This document shows, one piece after another, positions 44,951 to 52,281 of a stretch of 55,808 nt of DNA. The notes beneath the pieces are model-generated. The model was not told the origin of the DNA, did not search any database, and saw only the letters and a program-made list of their open reading frames with translations. Source of the DNA: Ruminococcus sp. (lineage in GTDB: Bacteria; Bacillota; Clostridia; Oscillospirales; Ruminococcaceae); contig JAETQO010000010.1 of NCBI GenBank assembly GCA_021770655.1, positions 1 through 55,808 on the forward strand, written 5' to 3'. A program made the translations under genes and the position numbers. Within the stretch, counting starts at the first letter, position 1. Every line of letters begins with the position of its first letter.

Positions 44951-45047
44951 TTAAGGATGCACTGATTAAAGCGAAGCGTATCAAATTCAGCCGCGTGAGT
45001 TTCATTGTTTGAACGGGGCGAATTTGATTTAATCAGTGCTTCCTTAA
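44951..45047. mobile_element. MITE-like element forming the ABC-F leader, 97 bp
   Basis: Its ends are a 20-bp inverted repeat: TTAAGGATGCACTGATTAAA on the left and the complement of TTAAGGAAGCACTGATTAAA on the right, one mismatch. A second perfect inner pair (TCAAATTC with GAATTTGA) follows after a 10-nt bulge. It has no ORF. It sits exactly between the -10 box and the AGGAG of the ABC-F gene, so the mRNA leader is the element itself. Confidence 0.7.
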
Positions 45048-45069
45048 TATATAATAGGAGAAAAATAAA

Positions 45070-47016
45070 ATGCTGTTGAACATAGAACATTTATACAAAT
45101 ATTTTAACGGAGAATCGCTGCTTAAAGACATTAATCTTACTGTTGAGGACAGAGAAGCGGTAGGCCTTATCGGCATAAACGGATGCGGAAAATCCACGCT
45201 TTTGAATATCATCACGGGCAGTGAGAGCTTTGACAAGACGCCTGAAGGATTAGGCTCTGTAAATATTGCAGGCAAAGCTACTATCGGATTTTTAAAGCAA
45301 AACAGCGGTCTTAATTCCGAACTTACAATCGCGGAGGAAATGAAAAACGCCTTTGCTCCCCTCCTTGAGACCTTTGAACAAATGAAAAAACTTGAAAAAG
45401 AAATGTCCAACAAGGAATCAGGCGAGTTTGAGCAAATCAGCAGGGAATATGCCGACCTTTCCTCTTATTTTGAAGCAAGAGACGGATATAGAATTGACGT
45501 AAAAATTAAACAGGTGCTAAACGGAATGGGGTTTGGTTCAACTCCGACAAACAGAGTTATTTCCACACTTTCAGGTGGAGAAAAGACCCGCCTTGCTCTT
45601 GCGAAGCTGCTGCTTGAAGAACCAAATCTTCTGATTTTGGACGAACCGACCAATCATCTTGATTTTAACACCCTTATGTGGCTTGAAGATTACTTAAAAG
45701 GCTACAAAGGCTCCATTCTTATAGTGTCTCACGACAGATATTTTCTGAACAGGGTTTGTACAAGAATCTGTGAAATCGAACAAGGTCGGCTTACTTCTTA
45801 CAAAGGCGATTATTCTTCGTATCTTGTCCAGAAAAAAATGAACAGTGAGCGACAACTTAAAGAATACGAGGCTCAGCAAAAGGAAATTGCAAAACTTGAA
45901 GATTATGTCGCTAAAAACATCGTGAGGGCTTCCACGTCAAAAATGGCAAAATCCAGACAGCATGCGCTTGACAGGATCGAGCGCATCGAAAAGCCTTTGA
46001 TGTTCACAAAGCCGCCTAAGATCAAACTTGAATACGATATTGAACCGACGAAAGATATTGTACGGGTAGTTGAATGCCCTGTTGAGGTTGGTGAAGGCGC
46101 TGATAAAAAGGTTCTTGTCAAATCGCTGAATATGCACGTTAGACGAGGCGAACACGTTGCAATAATCGGCGCTAACGGCATTGGTAAAACCTCAATATTA
46201 AAGCTTATTCAAGGGATCATTCCTCATGAAAGCGGAAACATCAGTTGGGGAAACAATGTAAAAATTTCATATTTTGAGCAGGAACATTCTATACTTAACC
46301 GCCGCAATACTGTAATTGAGGAGGTTCTGCGCCGTTATCCCCGCCTTTCAGAGCAACAGGCAAGAAGTGCTTTAGGCGCGGTTCTGCTTACAGGCGAAAA
46401 TGTTTTCAAACCGGTTTCAGTTATAAGCGGCGGCGAAAGAGCCAAGCTTTGTTTTGCAATTATGGCTTTAAACAGAGGAAATGTTTTGATATTGGACGAG
46501 CCGACCAATCACCTTGATCTGAATACAAAAGAAGTCCTTGAGGACGCGCTTGCAGACTTCGGAGGAACAATTATTCTTGTATCACATGACAGATACCTAC
46601 TTAATAAAGTAGCCGACAGAATAATTGAAGTTAAACCGGACGAGATCAACTCTTATGAAGGAAACTTCGACGCATACAGCGAAGCAGTCAACAATGCAGA
46701 GCAGATCAAGGCTGAGGAGGAAGCAGAAAGAAAACGCGATGAAGAGCAAAAGGCTTACCGTGAAAACAAAGCAAAACAGTACCGCAATAAGGAACAACGA
46801 GCGGCGGACGCCCAAAAACGCAATAGGGTCAAAGAACTTGAAAAGGAGATCGAAGAAACTGAGATATTGATCTTCAATCTTGAAAATGAAATATCCGATC
46901 CTGAAATTGCTTCTGATTATGCAAAAATGAGCGACAAATGCAGGGAGCTTGAGCAGGCAAAAACTGCTCTTGACGAAAAAATGGACGAATGGGCTGTGTT
47001 ATCCGAACAGCTTTAA
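45070..47016 (+). CDS. ABC-F family ATPase
   Basis: A 648-residue protein with two ABC domains and no membrane segment, the ABC-F plan. Domain 1 has Walker A GINGCGKST (Lys41), signature LSGGEKTRLALA and Walker B LLILDEPTNHLD. Domain 2 has GANGIGKTS, ISGGERAKLCF and VLILDEPTNHLD. The interdomain linker (about residues 240-320) is helical and charged, and the C-terminal 100 residues form a Lys/Glu-rich coiled coil, as in YdiF/Uup. Such proteins act on the ribosome, either housekeeping or antibiotic protection; which one is unclear. It is preceded by a MITE-like leader rather than a recognisable attenuator. Confidence 0.93.
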   Translation: MLLNIEHLYKYFNGESLLKDINLTVEDREAVGLIGINGCGKSTLLNIITGSESFDKTPEGLGSVNIAGKATIGFLKQNSGLNSELTIAEEMKNAFAPLLETFEQMKKLEKEMSNKESGEFEQISREYADLSSYFEARDGYRIDVKIKQVLNGMGFGSTPTNRVISTLSGGEKTRLALAKLLLEEPNLLILDEPTNHLDFNTLMWLEDYLKGYKGSILIVSHDRYFLNRVCTRICEIEQGRLTSYKGDYSSYLVQKKMNSERQLKEYEAQQKEIAKLEDYVAKNIVRASTSKMAKSRQHALDRIERIEKPLMFTKPPKIKLEYDIEPTKDIVRVVECPVEVGEGADKKVLVKSLNMHVRRGEHVAIIGANGIGKTSILKLIQGIIPHESGNISWGNNVKISYFEQEHSILNRRNTVIEEVLRRYPRLSEQQARSALGAVLLTGENVFKPVSVISGGERAKLCFAIMALNRGNVLILDEPTNHLDLNTKEVLEDALADFGGTIILVSHDRYLLNKVADRIIEVKPDEINSYEGNFDAYSEAVNNAEQIKAEEEAERKRDEEQKAYRENKAKQYRNKEQRAADAQKRNRVKELEKEIEETEILIFNLENEISDPEIASDYAKMSDKCRELEQAKTALDEKMDEWAVLSEQL

Positions 47017-47042
47017 CAGCGAACACCCCTTATGAGTATAAT
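47013..47042 (+). promoter_or_regulatory. Promoter of the mecA-like gene, inside an inverted repeat
   Basis: TTAACA (47013-47018), an 18-bp spacer and TATAAT (47037-47042). The -35 overlaps the ABC-F stop codon, and the -10 lies in the loop of the inverted repeat 47022-47080. Confidence 0.55.
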
Positions 47043-47080
47043 GATATAGGCAAACTATACATTAAGTCATAAGGGGTGTT
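47022..47080 (+). promoter_or_regulatory. Perfect 14-bp inverted repeat hiding the mecA-like ribosome-binding site
   Basis: AACACCCCTTATGA (47022-47035) pairs perfectly with TCATAAGGGGTGTT (47067-47080); the 31-nt loop has a small inner GTATA/TATAC stem. The right arm includes the AAGGGG that serves the TTG start at 47085. There is no clean T-run. It may be a weak ABC-F terminator, a translational switch, or both. Confidence 0.65.
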
Positions 47081-47084
47081 ACTT

Positions 47085-47618
47085 TTGGAAATCAGAAAAG
47101 CTGACAGCAATCATTTAAAAATCACACTTGGTAAAAATGATATGGACAAAATGAATATTTCATTTGACAGTTTTGCGAAGAACAGTCCGCAAAGTCAACT
47201 CTTTCTGGCTAATCTTTTGGAAATAATAAAGGAAACCGATGTGATCAAAATAACAGGCGGAAGTGTTGCCGTAGATGTCGCACAGCAAAAAAACGGCAGT
47301 ATGGTGATATACCTGAGCTTTGAAAGAAAACATAAAAAGCCAACCAAGTTATGCTATCCGTCTGAAGATCCTATAGAGCTGACAACTTTTGTAAGAAATC
47401 TGCTGTCTCAGTATCGTGAACATATCACAGACGACTGCTTGTATTTATTAAACAATAAATATTTTTTAGTATTTGAAACCAACTATGCAAAATCAACTGC
47501 CAGAAAAAAAGACATTCTGAAAGACTGTGTCAACGACCTGATAATCATAAACAAGATAGCGGAGTACGGACAGCTTTTGTCCGATACTCCGCTGAAAACT
47601 CTAAATATTCGCTCTTAG
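47085..47618 (+). CDS. mecA: MecA-like adaptor protein
   Basis: A 177-residue protein resembling MecA/YpbH, the adaptors that deliver substrates to ClpC-ClpP. The start EIRKADSNHLKITLGKNDM and the following FDSFAKNSPQSQLFLANLLEII match the MecA N-domain pattern, and the C-terminal part (DPIELTTFVRNLLSQY then DDCLYLLNNKYFLVFE) matches its C-domain. It is somewhat shorter than B. subtilis MecA (218). The start is TTG with AAGGGG 8 nt upstream. Its 3' end overlaps rpe by 18 nt on the opposite strand. Confidence 0.75.
   Translation: MEIRKADSNHLKITLGKNDMDKMNISFDSFAKNSPQSQLFLANLLEIIKETDVIKITGGSVAVDVAQQKNGSMVIYLSFERKHKKPTKLCYPSEDPIELTTFVRNLLSQYREHITDDCLYLLNNKYFLVFETNYAKSTARKKDILKDCVNDLIIINKIAEYGQLLSDTPLKTLNIRS
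47558..47593. terminator. Terminator-like hairpin of rpe within the mecA-like coding region
   Basis: AGCGGAGTA plus CGGACA pair with TGTCCG plus TACTCCGCT, with a single bulged A and a 5-nt loop. On the minus strand it begins 8 nt after the rpe stop and is followed by moderately T-rich sequence. It is also read as codons of the mecA-like gene. Confidence 0.6.
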
Positions 47619-48254
47619 GTTTCTGACAGCTGATACCATATCGTCTGCGCTGAAAGCGTATGTACCTGTAACCAAAGTATCAGCTCCGGATTTTTTCAGA
47701 ATGCCGACTGTTTCAAGATTTACGCCGCCGTCAACCTGAAGTCTTATATCCTTACCAAGCTCATCGATATAATACCTGACCTCGCTGACTTTTTCAAGAG
47801 TATCAGGCATAAACTTCTGACCGCCAAAACCCGGATTTACAGTCATCACCAGTACCATTTCAACCTTTTCAATAAGCGGTTTAATTGCACTTACAGGGGT
47901 TGCCGGCTTGATCGCAATTCCGGCTTTTATGCCTCCGGAATGAATTTTATCGATCACTGCCTCAGGATCCTGTGCCGACTCATAATGGAAAGTTATAATA
48001 TCTGAGCCCAGATCGACGTAATTGTCAATATATCTTATCGGGTCGCAAATCATCAAATGCGTGTCAATAGGAATATGAATCTTATTACCTATGCTTTTTA
48101 GCACGGGTTCACCGAAGCTGATGTTTCTGACAAAAGTTCCGTCCATTACATCATAGTGTATCCAATCGACCCCTGATCTCTCCGCGCGTTCAATTTCGGC
48201 AGTAAGGTTAGAAAAATCACAGCCAAGCAGCGATGCTGAAATTATGGTGTTCAA
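47601..48254 (-). CDS. rpe: Ribulose-phosphate 3-epimerase
   Basis: A 217-residue TIM-barrel epimerase of the pentose phosphate pathway. Motifs are ISASLLGCDFSNL, IHYDVMDGTFVRNISFG (metal ligands), DTHLMI, TFHYES, VLVMTVNPGFGGQ and VDGGVNLET. The best start is TTG at 48254, which gives LNTIISAS and has GGGGGC 7 nt upstream; a longer reading begins at 48278. Its end overlaps the mecA-like gene. Confidence 0.95.
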   Translation of the reverse strand: MNTIISASLLGCDFSNLTAEIERAERSGVDWIHYDVMDGTFVRNISFGEPVLKSIGNKIHIPIDTHLMICDPIRYIDNYVDLGSDIITFHYESAQDPEAVIDKIHSGGIKAGIAIKPATPVSAIKPLIEKVEMVLVMTVNPGFGGQKFMPDTLEKVSEVRYYIDELGKDIRLQVDGGVNLETVGILKKSGADTLVTGTYAFSADDMVSAVRNLRANI

Positions 48255-48314
48255 ATTAACGCCCCCGTAAATATACAAATTACCTATTAATTATACATCA
48301 GGAACATCACGTTG

Positions 48315-48899
48315 TCAAGCCTGTTCATCAAGGGTAAGTGTATATGCAGGAATAAACTCTTCCAAAAACACCTGCGCCTCAGGCATTTTCATTTTTTGTA
48401 TTGCGTCAAAGGTAGATCTCTCGGCAGAGACGAAATCGTTGTTTCCCATTTGTCGCTCCTCAAGGCATTTTATCAAAGCCGAAAGCTTATCAGCCGCCTT
48501 TACAATGTCCCAAAGCTCAGCCTCTTTCTCAGTTCTGCAAAATAACGGCTCAAACTCCTCCTTCAAGTCATCGGGCAGATATGAGATCAAGGTTTTCTTA
48601 GCATTCTGCTCTATTTCATCATACGCCCCCCTGATCTCGCGGCTGTAATACTTTACGGGCGTTGGAAGATCGCCGGTAATTATTTCAGTCGTATCATGAT
48701 ACATAGCAAGAAGCGCACATCTTTCGGGATCAACGCTGCCGCCGAATCTTTTATTTCTGATAAGCGCAAGAACGTGTGCAATAAATGCTGTTTCAAGAGA
48801 ATGTTCGCTGATGTTTTCGGAAATAGTATTTCTCATAAGCGCCCAGCGGTTGATATATTTCATTCTGGAAATAACTGCAAAGAATTTACTTTCGGACAT
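48315..48899 (-). CDS. yfbR: 5'-deoxynucleotidase, YfbR-like HD protein
   Basis: A 194-residue HD-domain phosphohydrolase that removes phosphate from deoxynucleoside monophosphates. The residues known in E. coli YfbR occur at the same numbers: Arg18 and Trp19 in NRWALMR, His33 in SEHSLETAF, and His68-Asp69 in MYHDTTE. Length also matches (199 in E. coli). GAGGTG lies before the ATG. Confidence 0.94.
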   Translation of the reverse strand: MSESKFFAVISRMKYINRWALMRNTISENISEHSLETAFIAHVLALIRNKRFGGSVDPERCALLAMYHDTTEIITGDLPTPVKYYSREIRGAYDEIEQNAKKTLISYLPDDLKEEFEPLFCRTEKEAELWDIVKAADKLSALIKCLEERQMGNNDFVSAERSTFDAIQKMKMPEAQVFLEEFIPAYTLTLDEQA

Positions 48900-48925
48900 A
48901 ATTTCACCTCATATCATTATGAAAA

Positions 48926-48952
48926 TCGGGACGATGTTCGGCATCGTCCCGA
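48926..48952 (-). terminator. Terminator of the oadG-oadB operon
   Basis: TCGGGACGATG pairs perfectly with CATCGTCCCGA around a 5-nt loop. A short T-run follows on the minus strand. Confidence 0.88.
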
Positions 48953-48972
48953 AAATATTTTTATCTTAAATA

Positions 48973-50187
48973 CTATCTTACGATTGTAAGCAGAACTCCG
49001 GCAGCAACTGCTGAACCGATAACTCCTGCAACATTTGGTCCCATAGCGTGCATAAGCAGGTAGTTGGTAGGCACTTCTTCCTGACCAACCTTCTGCGAGA
49101 TTCTCGCAGCCATAGGCACTGCGGAAACTCCGGCAGAACCGATAAGCGGATTGATTTTCTTTCCGGAAAGAACATACATGAGCTTTCCGAGAAGGACGCC
49201 GCAGGCAGTACCGAGAGAGAAAGCGACAACGCCGAGAGCCATAACCTCAGCAAACTGAATGTTCATGATCTTATCAGCCTGCGTAGTTGCACCGACTGTA
49301 ACGCCAAGGAAAATAGTGATAATATTCATAAGCTCGTTCTGAGCAGTCTTGACAAGTCTGTCACAAACGCCGCTTTCCTTCAAAAGGTTACCGAACATCA
49401 GCATACCAACCAGCGGAGCGGCAGAAGGAACCATGAGAGATATTATAATGGTTACAAGAACAGGGAAAATAAGCTTTTCGGTCTTAGATACAGGTCTGAG
49501 CTGTCCCATAACGACCGAACGCTCTTTCTTTGTTGTCAAAGCCTTCATAATAGGCGGCTGAATAATTGGAACAAGAGCCATGTAGGTATACGCGGCAAGG
49601 GCAATAGTTCCAACGCCGATAGAACTGTTATCTGTCAACAAACGGGACGAAACATAGATAGAGGTAGGGCCGTCTGCGCCGCCGATAATAGCGATAGAGC
49701 CGCACTCAGCAGCACTCATACCAAAGAGTGCAGCACCAACGAATGTAAAGAAAATACCTCCCTGCGCGGCAGCACCGAGCAAGAAACTCTTTGGACTTGC
49801 GATCAAAGGACCAAAGTCGGTCATCGCACCGATTCCAAGGAAAATCAAAGGCGGATATACTTGCAGCTTTACGCCCATATACAGTATATCAAGCAGGCCG
49901 CCCTCCTGCAAAATCCTTCCGTAATTGATATTATGCGTGCCTTTTATGTATTCCCAGAATTCCGGGTGATAAAGTCCCGCATTAGGGAGGTTAGTAAGAA
50001 GCATACCGAATGAAATAGGAAGAAGCAGAAGCGGCTCAAAGCCTTTTGCAACAGCGAGATACATAAATACGAAAGAAATAAGTATCATAATTATGTTCTT
50101 CCAGCCACCCTCAACCAAAAAACCGGCAAAACCGGATTCGGCAGCAAGAGAAGCCATTGTATCTAAAAACGAATTGATAATTGCCAT
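48973..50187 (-). CDS. oadB: Sodium-pump decarboxylase beta subunit
   Basis: A 404-residue membrane protein, the ion-translocating subunit of oxaloacetate/methylmalonyl-CoA decarboxylases. It has about nine to eleven membrane segments, the motif GGADGPTSIYVSSRL with conserved Asp/Ser, GFEPLLLLPISFGMLL near the start, and GNLLKESGVCDRL with NPLIGSAGVSAVPMAAR in the last third. It couples decarboxylation of carboxybiotin to sodium export. The matching cytoplasmic subunits are not adjacent but at 21.6-24.9 kb. It follows the OadG-type gene by 35 nt. Confidence 0.94.
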   Translation of the reverse strand: MAIINSFLDTMASLAAESGFAGFLVEGGWKNIIMILISFVFMYLAVAKGFEPLLLLPISFGMLLTNLPNAGLYHPEFWEYIKGTHNINYGRILQEGGLLDILYMGVKLQVYPPLIFLGIGAMTDFGPLIASPKSFLLGAAAQGGIFFTFVGAALFGMSAAECGSIAIIGGADGPTSIYVSSRLLTDNSSIGVGTIALAAYTYMALVPIIQPPIMKALTTKKERSVVMGQLRPVSKTEKLIFPVLVTIIISLMVPSAAPLVGMLMFGNLLKESGVCDRLVKTAQNELMNIITIFLGVTVGATTQADKIMNIQFAEVMALGVVAFSLGTACGVLLGKLMYVLSGKKINPLIGSAGVSAVPMAARISQKVGQEEVPTNYLLMHAMGPNVAGVIGSAVAAGVLLTIVR

Positions 50188-50222
50188 TAAAAAATCACGT
50201 CCCTTTCACGAAAAATTGCATA

Positions 50223-50681
50223 CTAAAACGGTCTTGTGTTCTCGATAATGCCGGCAGCAGACCAAGCTGATCTCTGCGGCTTTGCAGTTTTAACGCTTTT
50301 AAGAACAAGATTTTTACCGCTTGCACTGCTCATTGCTGATATAGCAGCCATAATAACAGCGACTGTTTCCTCTTCAATTCCGTCTTCTACAACAGGAATC
50401 GTAACTTTTGCTTCCTGCTGAGGTTTTGTCTCGACTGTCTTAGCTTTTTCATCAGCCTTTTTCGCATCCTCAGCCTTTTTTGCTTTACGATTATTTATGA
50501 CCTTGAAAATCGAACCATAAATCGTAACCAAAAGTATAAGCAGGATAAGCGCGATGAAAACTACAACAATTCCCGTGATTACGACAGATGCTACAGTTCC
50601 TGCACCAAGGTGATCCTGATCAGGCGGAATAGTACTTTTGCCAGACAGTACCTGAGCGGCAGAATTCAGAATATAATTCAT
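50223..50681 (-). CDS. OadG/MmdD-type small subunit
   Basis: A 152-residue protein with one membrane segment (about 28-52), a basic stretch (VINNRKAKKAEDAKKADEKAK), an acidic linker, and the family tail with AVIMAAISAMSS and a final SAWSAAGIIENTRPF. This matches the delta/gamma subunits that hold the sodium-pump decarboxylase together and bind the carboxyltransferase. The order gamma/delta before beta is common. ATG follows GGAG. Confidence 0.88.
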   Translation of the reverse strand: MNYILNSAAQVLSGKSTIPPDQDHLGAGTVASVVITGIVVVFIALILLILLVTIYGSIFKVINNRKAKKAEDAKKADEKAKTVETKPQQEAKVTIPVVEDGIEEETVAVIMAAISAMSSASGKNLVLKSVKTAKPQRSAWSAAGIIENTRPF

Positions 50682-50721
50682 AAAAATTCTCCTTACTGAT
50701 TCTATAATAAAACTTAATAAT

Positions 50722-50750
50722 ATTATACAACAATCCGTCCGAAATTACAA
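50722..50750 (-). promoter_or_regulatory. SigA promoter of the oadG-oadB operon
   Basis: On the minus strand, TTGTAA (50750-50745), a 17-bp spacer and TATAAT (50727-50722). Confidence 0.7.
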
Positions 50751-50864
50751 GACCTTTTGCCACATTTTTTTCACAAAATTACCTCAAAACTAACAAGGTA
50801 TTTTGTGATGATTTATACTATAAAGTACTTAAAATAGTACATATCTGAAGTTGGGTGCGGAAAC

Positions 50865-50893
50865 TTGCAATTTTTCGAGTTAACTGCTATAAT
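50865..50893 (+). promoter_or_regulatory. SigA promoter of mscS
   Basis: TTGCAA (50865-50870), a 17-bp spacer and TATAAT (50888-50893), about 30 bp before the TTG start. Confidence 0.75.
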
Positions 50894-50924
50894 ATTATAA
50901 TACGAACATGAGGAGCTGATTATT

Positions 50925-51725
50925 TTGACAGATAAATTTTTAGAATGGTTGGAAAAATTCGCACCGCATCTTATTTCCGCTCTTATCATTTTCCTGCTTG
51001 GAATACTGATGACCAAAATAGTACTGAAAATAATGAAAAAGGGTCTTAACCTGAGGCATACGGACGTAACTATCCACAAATTTCTTATTTCTGTCGTTCA
51101 CACGATACTTATGATAATTGTCATTGTCAGTACGCTTTCCGCACTGCAAGTGCCGATGTCATCAATTATTGCCACGATAGGCGCGGCTGGTCTTGCAATA
51201 GGTCTTGCTTTGCAGAACAGTCTTTCAAATGTCGCCGGCGGTTTTCTGATACTATTCTCCAAGCCTTTTAAGTGCGGAGATTACGTTAAGATCGGCGGTG
51301 AAGAAGGAACTGTAGACGAGATCTCTATTCTGTATACTACATTGAAAACCATTGATAACAAAAAGATCTTCATTCCGAACGGAGCCGTCTCCCAATCCAC
51401 ATTGACAAATTTTACTGCCGCAGATAAAAGACGTCTTGAACTTAAATTCTCTATAAGCTATTCAGACGACCACCATAAAGCTATGAACCTTATCAGAGAT
51501 GTCATATCTAAAGAAAGCAGAACCATTAATGAACCTGATCCGCCGCTGGTCGCGATCTGCGAACACGGAAACAGTGCAGTAGTCATACTTCTTCGCGTAT
51601 GGATACCTACCCAAGATTACTGGGAAATCCGCTATAAATTTCTTGAGGAAGTCAAAGAATCATTTGATAACAACGGAATAACTATTCCTTTCGATCAGCT
51701 TGACGTGCATCTCACAAATAAATAA
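50925..51725 (+). CDS. mscS: Small-conductance mechanosensitive channel
   Basis: A 266-residue MscS. Three membrane segments occupy residues about 15-110, the last being the Gly/Ala-rich pore helix ATIGAAGLAIGLALQNSLSN. The cytoplasmic cage follows with KCGDYVKIGGEEGTV, the IPNGAVSQSTLTNF motif and WIPTQDYWEIR near the end. It opens under membrane tension to protect cells from osmotic downshock. The start is TTG with GAGGAG 9 nt upstream. Confidence 0.95.
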   Translation: MTDKFLEWLEKFAPHLISALIIFLLGILMTKIVLKIMKKGLNLRHTDVTIHKFLISVVHTILMIIVIVSTLSALQVPMSSIIATIGAAGLAIGLALQNSLSNVAGGFLILFSKPFKCGDYVKIGGEEGTVDEISILYTTLKTIDNKKIFIPNGAVSQSTLTNFTAADKRRLELKFSISYSDDHHKAMNLIRDVISKESRTINEPDPPLVAICEHGNSAVVILLRVWIPTQDYWEIRYKFLEEVKESFDNNGITIPFDQLDVHLTNK

Positions 51726-51759
51726 AGCTAATCCGCAGTACATTTATTTACTGTAAGAT

Positions 51760-51796
51760 TTAAGGCAACACCGCTGTGCCGGCGGCGTTGCCTTAA
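51760..51796. repeat. Short palindromic relative of the 179-bp element, acting as terminator
   Basis: TTAAGGCAACACCGC and GCGGCGTTGCCTTAA pair with one mismatch around TGTGCCG. The left arm is identical to the first 15 bp of the right-end repeat of the element at 34155-34333. It lies between convergent genes, directly abutting the stop codon of the 51797-52051 gene, so it probably ends both transcripts. Confidence 0.7.
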
Positions 51797-52051
51797 TTAT
51801 TGCCCCGAATGGTTTGCATAAATAAATCGGTTAAGCTCAATGTTATCAGCGATCGGCTCTTTTTTCCTAACACAATACATATTTTCAAGCGTATCAAGAT
51901 TTTCTGCAATTCTGAGCTGTCCGTCCAGAGCGCTTTTAATTGCCTCTGAACATCCGCTTCCGCACATTTCGCTGTAAATGCCGGAAAAATCCTTTATTGA
52001 CACTTTTAATAAACGTCTTGCATCGGCAATAATACTCTCATCACTTATCAC
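51797..52051 (-). CDS. Small hypothetical protein (first of a pair)
   Basis: An 84-residue, mostly helical protein of unknown family, with two cysteines spaced as MCGSGCSE and a C-terminal Arg/Lys-rich helix. It overlaps the upstream gene by 11 nt, so the two are probably made together. It ends against a palindromic repeat, which could have altered its C-terminus. No function can be given. Confidence 0.6.
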   Translation of the reverse strand: MISDESIIADARRLLKVSIKDFSGIYSEMCGSGCSEAIKSALDGQLRIAENLDTLENMYCVRKKEPIADNIELNRFIYANHSGQ

Positions 52052-52244
52052 GGTTATCCTCCAGACTGCCTATCAGATTTGCTTTCTGATTTTTTAGCGA
52101 CGCAGAAATTTTTTGCATATCTTCACGTAACTGCGGCTCTTTTGCCGATTTTACAAAGGAGTCAAAGCGTTTGATAAGCTGATTTTCAGTTTCAATCAGG
52201 CACTTCATCGCTGTAAATTCACGATCGGTAATCAAAAACATCAC
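52041..52244 (-). CDS. Small helical hypothetical protein
   Basis: A 67-residue protein made of two long amphipathic helices (EFTAMKCLIETENQLIKRFDSF and QLREDMQKISASLKNQKANL fragments). The pattern recalls ferritin-like or CotF-type spore-coat helical bundles, but the match is only in shape. AAGGGTGATG precedes or overlaps the start. It is coupled to the 84-residue protein by an 11-nt overlap. Confidence 0.55.
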   Translation of the reverse strand: MMFLITDREFTAMKCLIETENQLIKRFDSFVKSAKEPQLREDMQKISASLKNQKANLIGSLEDNRDK

Positions 52245-52281
52245 CCTTTCGGTAATATTATGCCTGCAAAAAAGCAGATTA

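Noticed and set aside
45050-45055. A TATAAT right after the 97-bp element as a -10 box
   Set aside because: A start from it would fall inside the ribosome-binding site; the TTGCAT/TATAAT pair before the element is far better.
44940-45056. Target-site duplication around the 97-bp element
   Set aside because: Flanks are AT-rich and similar by composition, but no exact duplication of fixed length could be defended.
49048-50013. A 321-residue open frame on the plus strand opposite oadB
   Set aside because: It is the antisense shadow of a clear membrane protein gene; its translation is rich in Arg, His and Asn with no domain and no ribosome-binding site.
52248-52281. A hairpin (CTGC with GCAG) between the small helical gene and comFC
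   Set aside because: The core stem is only 4 bp, the extension is interrupted, and the T-run is in the loop; not convincing as a terminator.
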